Assembly (NCBI RefSeq): GCF_002915175.1
Contig: NZ_NXEJ01000008.1
Location: 593,096 to 657,095 of the forward strand
DNA from: Agrobacterium rosae
GTDB lineage: Bacteria > Pseudomonadota > Alphaproteobacteria > Rhizobiales > Rhizobiaceae
Length of the DNA stretch: 64,000 bases
Direction: 5' to 3'
Shown here one piece after another: positions 36,152-44,276 of the stretch. The notes beneath the pieces were generated by a model that did no database searches, was not told where the DNA came from, and saw nothing but the letters and a program-made list of their open reading frames with translations. Made by a program: the position numbers and the translations under genes. How positions within the stretch are numbered: the first letter of the stretch is position 1; each line of letters opens with the position of its first letter.

Positions 36152-38314
36152 CTAATTACGCTCCACGAGAAAATAGGTCGTGGGACCACTTGGTACGTCA
36201 TTGGTAAGAGTGGTCGCTTCTCCCCCGTTGGTAGTGATGAGCACAGGATGGACACGCCCATCCAGACCTATTGGAGAAATGTTGACGTCACTGCCGGTTT
36301 CAAAGTGGAGACCAATATCCATACGGCGGATCATCACAGGTAAACGCCCGAAATCTTCGATGATCCGTTCTTCTGCATCACGGAACTTCATGTCCGTGTT
36401 GTGAGCGTCCGAAGCCAGGATGAGCAGCATCCTCTTGCTCTGTTCCAATGGCTGCCCATCCAGCGAAGAGATCGCGAATAGTCCCCGCCCGTTTGCAGCC
36501 TGCACTGTTGCAAAACCCAGATCGAAAGGTGCATCGATTTTGTCGAAGGCGAGTGCCTCCGTCATGGGTGAGCGCAGGGCCAAGGTTTTTTCCGGAGCAT
36601 CCAGCTGCAATTCCTGGGTTTGGCTTAAAACATGACCCACTTCTAGATCGGCGGGGTGCGACATCTGCAACTCTCCGCGTTGCTTTAGTTGCGAAACGAT
36701 ACTCGCAGGTGTTTGGCCGTCACGTACTGGATCAACCGAAACCGTGTCTTCCTGATGCTCTTGCTGCGATTGCAGGCCGATTGCACCGAGCAAGCCGAGA
36801 CGGGTCAGCATCTCCGGTTCCATGTCGTTGATGCCTTGAGGCAGACCCGACTGGCCATTGATCAGAAACGGTATGCGTAGCGCTGCAGATTTCAGGTCCC
36901 CACGGCGGAAAACTAGCGCGGCAAGCGTTTCACCAGCCCGGGCGACCGGATCAAGCGCTATTGCATAGGGAAGCATCTGCTTCTTGTGCGGAAAATCCTC
37001 ACCATAGGAGAGGACGATCGGACCGTGAGCGTGTCTGCAAAGCACATCCCAATCCTGCAAGGCAGCAAAGGCTGGCGCGGCCAAACCAGCCTCATATCGG
37101 TAGGGGTTCCAGAAGAGGTGATCATACTCGGTAACGAAGAAGGGACGTCCGAACCAGCGTGCAGCCGCTATTGTTCTGAGATAAAGCAGCCCATCTTCCA
37201 ACGAGCTTTTGCCCTGAATTTCCGTGCCGGGAGCATAGGAATTGACCCAGTCCTGATAGGTGTTCATGGCCACCGCATCCTGAATGCTGCGAGTGATGCC
37301 CGTCTGGATCGTCGGCCAGTTGTTGTAGGGAAGGATGATGCCCTGAAAACCGAGGTCGCGGAGCGACTGAGTCATCTTGGCTGTCGCCCCATGCTCCACC
37401 TCGGTGAAAAAGGATTGCAGATCACGCATAAGCTCGCTGCGCTCATAGCGGTTGGTCGGCAGAGCGATGGACCGATCATCCAGATTGCCCTCGGTTAGCC
37501 AACGACCCCATTTTTGAATGAGCGCGTCCGACGTACCGTATTTTTGGACAAGCCACGCATTGAACAGCGGTTTGAGACGCTCGGAAAACGGCGCACCGCG
37601 CTCACTTTCCTGCATCATAGAGTCGAATTCCAGCCCGTTTTCATTGAACGGTACTATTGCCACCAGCGCAGGATCGCGAATGGGCGCAATGCCGGTGTAA
37701 GGATTGACGTTTGCGAGAAACATCTTCTGGAACTTGAGCCAGTGATCAAAGTCCGCGTCATCGATCTGGACTCCCAGCTTCAGATCACCTCTTACCTCCC
37801 ATCGATCATTGAACCCGCCATAAGCACCACGAGAGGAACTGAGACCATCCATGATCCAGTAGATGCCATTCCGTTTCAACACCGCCATCAGATAATGAAT
37901 GCGATCGAGGACTTCCGGATTGATGTCGAAATCCGTTGAACGCCCTTCCATCAAGGCAGCATCGACATAGTGGAAACGCGCAATATTATAGCCGTGCATC
38001 TTCAACTGAGCGGCATAAAGGTCCGCAGTTTGATGATCCGGAAAGCCTCCAGACGCTGGGCTCCAAGCAAGTGAAGCGCAGAGAAACCGAAGCGGCGTCT
38101 CACGGTCTTTAACCGTCGCCAGCTTTCCGGCAGAGTTGTTGACGATGCGGGCAGTGTCATCGATTGGCGGGTTTTGCAGTATACCGGAAAAGTCCAGCGG
38201 GCTGCCCGGTTGAACCTCAAGCGATGTCTCCCGCACTGAAAGCCAATCGGCAGCAGAAGCTGGCTGGCAAACCAGCAGGCAGGCAACCAGACTGGCATAA
38301 AAGGCAGTTTTCAT
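36152..38314 (-). CDS. Secreted glycoside hydrolase-like protein (clan A TIM-barrel candidate)
   Basis: A 720-residue exported protein: signal peptide MKTAFYASLVACLLVCQPASA, then a region of about 450 residues resembling a clan GH-A barrel. HGYNIARFHYVDAAL fits the early barrel strands; VAIVPFNENGLEFDS has the Asn-Glu pair expected for the acid/base; PFFVTEYDHLFWNPYR has a Glu in the nucleophile position at a strand end. The C-terminal 250 residues look like beta-sandwich modules. The gene is translationally coupled to the upstream GT2 gene (ATGA), linking hydrolysis of an exported glycan to its synthesis. It may trim or release the polymer. The family number cannot be assigned by eye. Confidence 0.82.
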   Translation of the reverse strand: MKTAFYASLVACLLVCQPASAADWLSVRETSLEVQPGSPLDFSGILQNPPIDDTARIVNNSAGKLATVKDRETPLRFLCASLAWSPASGGFPDHQTADLYAAQLKMHGYNIARFHYVDAALMEGRSTDFDINPEVLDRIHYLMAVLKRNGIYWIMDGLSSSRGAYGGFNDRWEVRGDLKLGVQIDDADFDHWLKFQKMFLANVNPYTGIAPIRDPALVAIVPFNENGLEFDSMMQESERGAPFSERLKPLFNAWLVQKYGTSDALIQKWGRWLTEGNLDDRSIALPTNRYERSELMRDLQSFFTEVEHGATAKMTQSLRDLGFQGIILPYNNWPTIQTGITRSIQDAVAMNTYQDWVNSYAPGTEIQGKSSLEDGLLYLRTIAAARWFGRPFFVTEYDHLFWNPYRYEAGLAAPAFAALQDWDVLCRHAHGPIVLSYGEDFPHKKQMLPYAIALDPVARAGETLAALVFRRGDLKSAALRIPFLINGQSGLPQGINDMEPEMLTRLGLLGAIGLQSQQEHQEDTVSVDPVRDGQTPASIVSQLKQRGELQMSHPADLEVGHVLSQTQELQLDAPEKTLALRSPMTEALAFDKIDAPFDLGFATVQAANGRGLFAISSLDGQPLEQSKRMLLILASDAHNTDMKFRDAEERIIEDFGRLPVMIRRMDIGLHFETGSDVNISPIGLDGRVHPVLITTNGGEATTLTNDVPSGPTTYFLVERN

Positions 38315-39306
38315 CAGGATTTCAACAGCCTGCTTTCAATCCACTTGTCGGGCGGCTGACGAGCCCCGAAGAAGCCAAGCGGTAATGCAGCAGCATGAAA
38401 GCACCACGCTACAACGGCATAAAATCCCAGAGACAGGCTTTTTTGCTTGATGCTCATAAGAACAACGGGAAGCAGAAGGGCGGCGAGGAAAACAACAAAT
38501 CCCCAAACATTATAGAAGCCCGCGATCAGGCAACCCAGCAAGATCGCCCACCATAGATAAACACCGAACCATAATCGGATTTCCGAAAGTTCGTCTGTCA
38601 AAGCCTTGAACCTCGACTGTTCCGATCCGGCACGGAGAAGCTCTCCCACGCCCCGAAGATATTTCGAAGACCAGCGACGGGTCAGCAGCACATAGGAGTT
38701 TATGCTATGGCCAAAGTGATCCACGAAACGCCTATCCAGACGATAGAGCGTCCAACCACGCATGCGAAGGCGTTGCCCGAGATCAAACTCCTCGTAACCA
38801 TGGAGGTTACGGTCAGAGAAATAGCCGACTTCTTCAATTGCCGCTCGTCGGTAGAGCCCACCACCATTCAAGCGATCAAGAACACCGCTGCGGTTTTCCG
38901 GCGCATTTCTCTGGACACGTCGCGTGAATTCAAGGTTGTCGAGGTTGACCTCGTTCACGTGACCGCTAACACCCGCCACCTTCGGGTTTTCGCGCAGATA
39001 ATCCAACGCAGCAGGCAAGAACGTTGCGTCCAGCAACATGTCACCGTCCATCAGGCAGACGAACTCACCCTTGCTATACTGAAAGCCAAGCTGAGGGCCA
39101 ACGCCGCAACTCGGCTTGGCTGGCGCTTGAATTTGCGCGATGATAACAGGGTATTCGGACGCTATTTCAACAGTTCTGTCGCGTGATCCGCTATCGGCGA
39201 CGATAATCTCGCCGTCCAGATCAGCGAGCGCCGTCATGACGCTTTCGATAGCGGCACCAATCCGCTTTTCTTCGTTAAGCGTTTTAAGGATGACCGATAT
39301 TTTCAA
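38314..39306 (-). CDS. Glycosyltransferase family 2, membrane-associated
   Basis: A GT-A fold transferase of about 330 residues. It has ISVILKTLNEEKRIG at the N-terminus, IIVADSGSRDRT (first Asp motif), VCLMDGDMLL (DxD metal site), GGGLYRRAAIEEVG and HGYEEFDLGQRLRMRGW. Two to three C-terminal hydrophobic helices (about residues 245-310) anchor it in the membrane. No ATG fits the start: the TTG at 39306 has AGGA six bases upstream; a TTG at 39321 is the alternative. It is followed by the GH-like gene with an ATGA overlap and forms a separate two-gene unit of the cluster. Confidence 0.88.
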   Translation of the reverse strand: MKISVILKTLNEEKRIGAAIESVMTALADLDGEIIVADSGSRDRTVEIASEYPVIIAQIQAPAKPSCGVGPQLGFQYSKGEFVCLMDGDMLLDATFLPAALDYLRENPKVAGVSGHVNEVNLDNLEFTRRVQRNAPENRSGVLDRLNGGGLYRRAAIEEVGYFSDRNLHGYEEFDLGQRLRMRGWTLYRLDRRFVDHFGHSINSYVLLTRRWSSKYLRGVGELLRAGSEQSRFKALTDELSEIRLWFGVYLWWAILLGCLIAGFYNVWGFVVFLAALLLPVVLMSIKQKSLSLGFYAVVAWCFHAAALPLGFFGARQPPDKWIESRLLKS

Positions 39307-39453
39307 ATCAAAATCCTGCAACCAAGAAGCGATGCTCCAAGATTACACGTTCCTGCTGAAACGTATATCAAACTTTTCTTAAATGCTTAATGTTGCCCTC
39401 CATCAAATAGAGGCATGCTATGACACCTCTATCTGACAGTGCTCGCTGCGTTC

Positions 39454-41535
39454 CTATCGTGTTCCTTGCAGCAAACTCGCCTCATCGGAAACGATTGCGA
39501 CGGCTTCATCGCGCAACACGTCCTTTGCGTTTTTCCGCGCATTTTCAATTGCCAGATTGGCACTCAAACTACGCTCATTCGCTTGCAGACCATCGTCTTC
39601 ATTCCGAAGCATACCGTCATCTGCCTGCTCACGCGCCTTGAGGCGGTTCGTAAGCGCGGTCATTTCATTTCTACGCTCGGCCTCATTGAGAGAGATGGTG
39701 CGCTTTTCGCGCTGGGTCTTGAGATCGGCGACATCCTCGACAAATCGCTGAAAGGCCTTGTCGTTTTTGATCCGGTCGTCGTGACGGCTTCTCAGCTGCG
39801 GCAGCAGCTTGGCCATATTGTCGTTTGCTGCATATCTCGCCGGCTTGATCTGATCGAATGGCAAGGCGTTGTCGTAACTGGACTCACCAAGAGTTTTTGG
39901 GTCCGAAAGACCAGGCAAGCTGATGTCTGGCGTTACACCACGCAACTGTGTCGTACCACCATCGATGCGGAAGAATTGCGCGATGGTCAATTTCAACTGG
40001 CCGAGCTCAGGCTTGCTGTTGCGCGCCACTTGATCAAGGTCAACCACCGTCTGTACGGTGCCTTTACCAAAGCTTGGTTCACCGATGATCACGCCGCGAC
40101 CGTAATCCTGAATTGCCGCAGCAAAAATTTCAGACGCCGAAGCCGAACCGCGATTGATCAAAACGCCTACGGGCCCAGCCCAGGCGGGTTTAGAGAGATC
40201 GTCACTTTCGACCTTGATCTTGCCTTCCGCGTCACGTTGCTGAACGATAGGGCCTTTGCCCACGAACAGACCCGTCAAATCAATCGCTTCAGCCAGAGAA
40301 CCGCCACCATTATCGCGAAGGTCGATCAAGACACCGTCGACATCGTCCTGTTTCAGTTCGCCAAGCAGCTTGGCGACATCGCGGCTTGCGCTTCTGTAAT
40401 TCTTATCGCCCTTTCGACGTGCGTCGAAATCCTCGTAGAACGTCGGTAGTGTAATAACCCCAACCTTGTGCGTGACGCCGTCTTTCACGACAGGCACAAC
40501 GGACTTCTGCGCAGCTTGTTTTTCAAGGCTTACTTTGTCTCGTACAAGGCTGATGACACGATGGTTTGCGCTCTGCCCCGCGTCGGCTGGCAAAATATCC
40601 AGGCGTACGACGGAATCCTTTTCGCCGCGTATCATCTGTACGACTTCATCAAGACGAGTGCCGACGACTTCCTTTACGGCACCATCCTCGCCCTGACCGA
40701 CACCAATAATACGATCCCCAACCGCCAACTTGCCGGATAATTGCGCCGGGCCACCAGCAACCAGCTCACGGATCGTGGTGTAACCATCGCGCTCCTGCAA
40801 CACGGCACCGATACCGACCAGCGAAAGCTTCATCGAAATGTCGAACTCATTGGAAGCTGCTGCGCTGAAATAGTCGGTGTGCGGGTCTACCGCAGTTGTA
40901 TAGGCAGCCATAAATGTCTGGAATACATCGTCGCTCTTGTAGGGATAAACGCGGTCCAGAATATTTTTGTATCGTTTGTCCAGCGTATCGCGGATGGCTG
41001 TATCGGCTTGACCCGCCAGCTTCAAACGCAACCAGTCGCTCTTGACCCGCTTGCGCCAAAGCTCATTGCTTTGCGCATCCGATTGTGCCCAAGGCGCGTC
41101 GTCACGAGACAGAGGGTAGTCTTCCTTGACGCTGAAATCGAAACCTTGTTTCAGCAAGCTGCGCGCATAGGTCATGCGATCCACAACCCGTTGCGTATAG
41201 ACATTAAAAATCGAGAATGGAATTTTAAGATCTTCACCCAGAATCGCATCATCGATGCTGGTGCGGCCCACCATGAACTTGTCGATGTCGGACTGCATGA
41301 ACAGCATCCGATCCGGGTCGAGGGATTTGATAAATTTGTCCATGATTTTTGCCGCCAAGGCATCATCCAGCGGAACCGGCTTATAGGCGTATCGTCCCAG
41401 GAACTGCGCGCTCAGACTAGCCGCAGCAGCCTGGCTTTTTGACGGTGCCAAAACAGGAGGTGCCGCAGGCTCTTGAGAAAAAGCTGAAGACGCGACCAAC
41501 AAAATTAAGCCAACAAAACCGTACTTCATGCGCAT
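39454..41535 (-). CDS. prc: Tail-specific (C-terminal processing) protease, S41 family
   Basis: A 693-residue periplasmic protease with a signal peptide (MRMKYGFVGLILLVASSAFS), an N-terminal helical domain, a PDZ domain (LSLVGIGAVLQERDGYTTI, then GKLAVGDRIIGVG), the S41 catalytic core (VGVLINRGSASASEIFAAA with the nucleophilic Ser, GEPSFGKGTVQTVV with the general-base Lys) and a C-terminal DUF3340-type charged helical domain. The architecture and length match Prc/Tsp of enterobacteria rather than the shorter CtpA. In E. coli Prc trims FtsI and degrades MepS with NlpI. It is not coupled to its neighbours. The gene symbol is by architecture. Confidence 0.92.
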   Translation of the reverse strand: MRMKYGFVGLILLVASSAFSQEPAAPPVLAPSKSQAAAASLSAQFLGRYAYKPVPLDDALAAKIMDKFIKSLDPDRMLFMQSDIDKFMVGRTSIDDAILGEDLKIPFSIFNVYTQRVVDRMTYARSLLKQGFDFSVKEDYPLSRDDAPWAQSDAQSNELWRKRVKSDWLRLKLAGQADTAIRDTLDKRYKNILDRVYPYKSDDVFQTFMAAYTTAVDPHTDYFSAAASNEFDISMKLSLVGIGAVLQERDGYTTIRELVAGGPAQLSGKLAVGDRIIGVGQGEDGAVKEVVGTRLDEVVQMIRGEKDSVVRLDILPADAGQSANHRVISLVRDKVSLEKQAAQKSVVPVVKDGVTHKVGVITLPTFYEDFDARRKGDKNYRSASRDVAKLLGELKQDDVDGVLIDLRDNGGGSLAEAIDLTGLFVGKGPIVQQRDAEGKIKVESDDLSKPAWAGPVGVLINRGSASASEIFAAAIQDYGRGVIIGEPSFGKGTVQTVVDLDQVARNSKPELGQLKLTIAQFFRIDGGTTQLRGVTPDISLPGLSDPKTLGESSYDNALPFDQIKPARYAANDNMAKLLPQLRSRHDDRIKNDKAFQRFVEDVADLKTQREKRTISLNEAERRNEMTALTNRLKAREQADDGMLRNEDDGLQANERSLSANLAIENARKNAKDVLRDEAVAIVSDEASLLQGTR

Positions 41536-41725
41536 CCAGCATTATTCCTTATGGGCAGCCTGAACTATTTGCATCATCGTAAAGAGCAAATACGATATTT
41601 TCTCAAGCGTGGATGCCCCTTTTGTCTTAAATCCAGCAATTGTGATCGTCCAAGCCCCAGTTTATGGACAATCGCGACGACAGATATGTTGTAAATGGGC
41701 GGCAACACGACCTTACGCATCAGCC

Positions 41726-41950
41726 ATGGAGAAGAAAATTATAAAGATAATGGTGTTACTTCACAGTGCCGTGGGCGTGGACTGGCAGTCGCCGCCAAAA
41801 GGCACGAGCCTGAAAACACTTGGTGAAGCCGAAGAACAGGGCTTCATACTGATCCGTGGCGAATTTCAGAAGCGCCAATTCCGCCTGACAAATCTAGGCT
41901 TTGAATATGTGGAGCGCGACAAGCGGCGTCTAGAAGCGCGCAGGCTTTGA
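41726..41950 (+). CDS. Hypothetical small protein, about 74 residues
   Basis: A small reading frame of 74 residues from the ATG at 41726, or 113 from an upstream in-frame start at 41609. Visible segments are MVLLHSAVGVDW, SLKTLGEAEEQGFILIRG and FRLTNLGFEYVERDKRR, which read like a small helix-turn/strand protein rather than random translation. No strong RBS precedes either start. It is alone between the protease gene and a long non-coding stretch. No family is recognised; it may be a remnant. Confidence 0.4.
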   Translation: MEKKIIKIMVLLHSAVGVDWQSPPKGTSLKTLGEAEEQGFILIRGEFQKRQFRLTNLGFEYVERDKRRLEARRL

Positions 41951-42464
41951 ACCCCATAACGTCAGGATGAATTTGGTCTAAGCGCAAAGGAGATGCTTCG
42001 CCAAGCGAGCGCAACGCGGCGGATGCCAGTTGCCGGACTCGCCTGTGCGAATTTATGCAATGAAATGACGGCTTGGTGTTAACAGTGATGACAAGTGATC
42101 TTGCAGTCACCGGTCAGACCAGAACTGGATCCTTCTTGAACATTCCCAATTGCACGATAACTGCCCTGCATCTGCGCAGTTTGTCGTTGCTATTGTCGAC
42201 AGCATCATCGGACTTCCGGAGGGTACCGGGTTCTCTTGAAGCTGGCGAGGGTGGGGCATATCCAGATCAGCAAACTCTGATGAGCCGATTATCTTCCACG
42301 TTATCGCAACAAACTGCCTCTGAATATCGACGCTGACTAAAGCTCTTAGCGCTTGTCCGTGAAGCTCACTTACGTGGCGATCTACGTGTTTTCGTTCTAT
42401 TTCCGCACTTTGGTGCTGCGCAAAATTGGGTGACGATCGTCACCCGATCCTGAAAGGATCAATC
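41951..42464. other. Non-coding stretch upstream of the GT14 gene
   Basis: No convincing gene is seen here. A + strand frame at 42073-42336 lacks an RBS and family-like sequence. The end of the stretch carries an 18-bp palindrome (42428-42445) and a GATCC/GGATC inverted repeat (42446-42460) just before a leader ORF, so the right part is probably regulatory. Confidence 0.6.
42428..42445. promoter_or_regulatory. 18-bp perfect palindrome before the GT14 leader ORF
   Basis: GGGTGACGATCGTCACCC is a perfect palindrome, 19 bases before the start of a 30-codon ORF. A second inverted repeat (GATCC-TGAAA-GGATC) follows directly. It has the form of a dimeric repressor site or a stable mRNA hairpin; no T-run follows. 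The binding protein is unknown. Confidence 0.5.
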
Positions 42465-42557
42465 ATGACAACCATTTCCTGTGAGGCGTTTAAAGACGCA
42501 TACGTCAAGTCGGACGCATTTTGGTGCGCGAAATCCCCGCTTGGTGTTGAGGCATGA
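42465..42557 (+). CDS. 30-codon leader ORF overlapping the GT14 start
   Basis: The ATG at 42465 has AAAGGAT eight bases upstream and opens a 30-residue frame (MTTISCEAFKDAYVK, then SDAFWCAKSPLGVEA). Its TGA overlaps the ATG of the glycosyltransferase (ATGA at 42554-42557). The overlap and RBS suggest a translated leader that couples translation of the transferase. No peptide family is recognised. It may be regulatory rather than a functional protein. Confidence 0.5.
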   Translation: MTTISCEAFKDAYVKSDAFWCAKSPLGVEA

Positions 42558-43435
42558 TCGGATATCTGATCCTCGTTCACCGGTTTCCTGAACAGTTCAA
42601 GCGCCTCTTCAAAGCCATTTACGATCCAGCCAACAGCTATGTTGTCCATGTCGACAAGAATTCCGGTTTTGCGCTCGATGCCGAGATACGTGATTTTCTG
42701 CGCCCCTACCCCAATGCTGAGGTCATGGAAGGACGTGCAGCACTATGGGGAGGCTACAGTCTGGTCGATGCCGAGCTTCGCGGCATGGAACACCTCCTCG
42801 CAATGGATAGGAACTGGAGCCACTTCATCAATCTGAGCGGCCAAGACTTTCCGTTGAAAACCCAGGCCCAGATCAAGGCTTATCTGCGTAAGAACCCGAA
42901 TTGCGAATATATCAAGGCTCAGGATCAGCAGAAATATCGTCCCGATACGATGCGCCGCATTGGTGAATTCGTCATCGAAAAAGGTGACCGGATCGAGCAG
43001 ACATCAACCATGAGGGCGTTCCTCGCGGACGTCACGCCTTACATTGGTAATCAGTGGATCATCACCAGTCGGAAGTTCTGCTCATTCGTATGCAACGATG
43101 TGCGCGTCGAGCGGTACAAAGACTTTTACAAAAACACCTTCATCGCCGACGAAGGGTTTTTCCAGACCGTCATGATGAATACATCAGTGCACGGTGAGGT
43201 GATCAACGACGACCTGCGCATGATCGACTGGGTGCCGGACGGTGACATAAAATTGCGGCCAAGAACCTATCTGCGGGAGGATGCTGCTGCTTTGAAGGAA
43301 AGCCCCAACCTCTTCGCACGAAAATTCGACCAAAGCGTCGATTACGATATCCTGACGATACTGGAGCGGCATCTCGCAAAGCAAACGCTTATCCCAGACG
43401 GCCATCTTGAATTGATGCCTTCTACAGCTGCCTGA
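42554..43435 (+). CDS. GT14-type glycosyltransferase (core-2/I-branching family)
   Basis: A 293-residue protein resembling the core-2/I-branching beta-1,6-N-acetylglucosaminyltransferase family (GT14). Typical segments are MIGYLILVHRFPEQFKRL, YVVHVDKNSG, WGGYSLVDAELRGMEHLL and HFINLSGQDFPLKTQAQI, then GNQWIITSRKFCSFV and TFIADEGFFQTVMMNT with the catalytic-type Glu. Family members add GlcNAc or xylose branches; bacterial members often act on surface glycans. There is no signal or membrane segment. It is the second frame of a coupled leader-ORF/transferase pair and stands alone otherwise, close to the polysaccharide cluster. Confidence 0.87.
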   Translation: MIGYLILVHRFPEQFKRLFKAIYDPANSYVVHVDKNSGFALDAEIRDFLRPYPNAEVMEGRAALWGGYSLVDAELRGMEHLLAMDRNWSHFINLSGQDFPLKTQAQIKAYLRKNPNCEYIKAQDQQKYRPDTMRRIGEFVIEKGDRIEQTSTMRAFLADVTPYIGNQWIITSRKFCSFVCNDVRVERYKDFYKNTFIADEGFFQTVMMNTSVHGEVINDDLRMIDWVPDGDIKLRPRTYLREDAAALKESPNLFARKFDQSVDYDILTILERHLAKQTLIPDGHLELMPSTAA

Positions 43436-43522
43436 TCTATCGTAACGAGGGTCGCAAACCCGTTTGTATTCGAGCGCGACCCTCTTTCACAATCCGCTTA
43501 GACTCATTGAGTCTAGACAGCA

Positions 43523-44248
43523 TCAACGACCGTTTTTTGCGCGCCAAGCTTCATAGTTCTTTTGGTGTTCATCCCGAGTGCAGGGGTAAAGGCCGATGAT
43601 GGGTTCTCCGGCTTTGACTTGCTCCATGACGAAATCCTCGAAACTCTCCATGCCAGCGCATTCGTCTACGAGTTCCTCCGCAAGATGCGCGGGAATGACC
43701 ATGACGCCATCACGGTCACCAACCAGAACGTCGCCGGGAAAGACCGCGACGTCGCCGCAGGAAATGGGTACGTTGATGTCCATCGCCTCATGAAGCGTCA
43801 GGTTGGTGGGGGCGGAGGGCTTTGCGTAATAAGCGGGCATGTCGAGCGTGCCGATGCCCGCTGCATCCCGGAATCCGCCATCTGAGACAACGCCGGCAGC
43901 GCCCCGATAGGCGAGCCGGGTGATGAGGATGGAGCCCGCCGTTGCGGCTCGGGCGTCCTTGCGAGCATCCATTACCAACACATGACCGGGTGGGCAGGCT
44001 TCCATGGCAACCCGTTGCGGATGGTCGGGGTTGCGGAATATCGTGATCGGATTGCGGTCCTCACGCGCGGGAATGTAACGCAGGGTAAAAGCCTGACCGA
44101 CCATGGTTTCGGCCTTCGGGGCAACGGGTACGACGCCTTGAATGAATTGGTTGCGCAAGCCTCGTTTGAAGAGTGCAGTGGCGATCGAGGCTGTCGAAAT
44201 TTTCTTGTATTTGGCTCGGGTCGCGTCGCTGAGCACATAGTCGGTCAT
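43523..44248 (-). CDS. RraA-like protein, candidate class II pyruvate aldolase
   Basis: A 241-residue RraA-family protein. The family includes RNase E inhibitors and, in longer members such as this, 4-hydroxy-4-methyl-2-oxoglutarate/4-carboxy-4-hydroxy-2-oxoadipate aldolases. The fold is marked by STASIATALFKRGLRNQFI, GHVLVMDARKDARAATAGS and the active-site stretch GVVSDGGFRDAAGIG, where the Arg-Asp pair binds pyruvate/oxaloacetate and metal. The ATG at 44248 has AAGGAGCC upstream. It follows the IlvD/Edd dehydratase gene closely on the same strand, and dehydratase plus pyruvate aldolase would split a sugar acid to pyruvate and an aldehyde. That role is inferred. Confidence 0.85.
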   Translation of the reverse strand: MTDYVLSDATRAKYKKISTASIATALFKRGLRNQFIQGVVPVAPKAETMVGQAFTLRYIPAREDRNPITIFRNPDHPQRVAMEACPPGHVLVMDARKDARAATAGSILITRLAYRGAAGVVSDGGFRDAAGIGTLDMPAYYAKPSAPTNLTLHEAMDINVPISCGDVAVFPGDVLVGDRDGVMVIPAHLAEELVDECAGMESFEDFVMEQVKAGEPIIGLYPCTRDEHQKNYEAWRAKNGR

Positions 44249-44276
44249 GGTGGCTCCTTTTGGTATGATGGTCGAC

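Noticed and set aside
39439..40449. A 336-codon + strand open frame
   Set aside because: Lies opposite the C-terminal half of the Prc-type protease, whose catalytic motifs are intact on the minus strand.
42073..42336. An 87-codon + strand frame upstream of the GT14 gene
   Set aside because: No RBS, low-complexity Ser/Leu-rich translation and no family resemblance; treated as non-coding.
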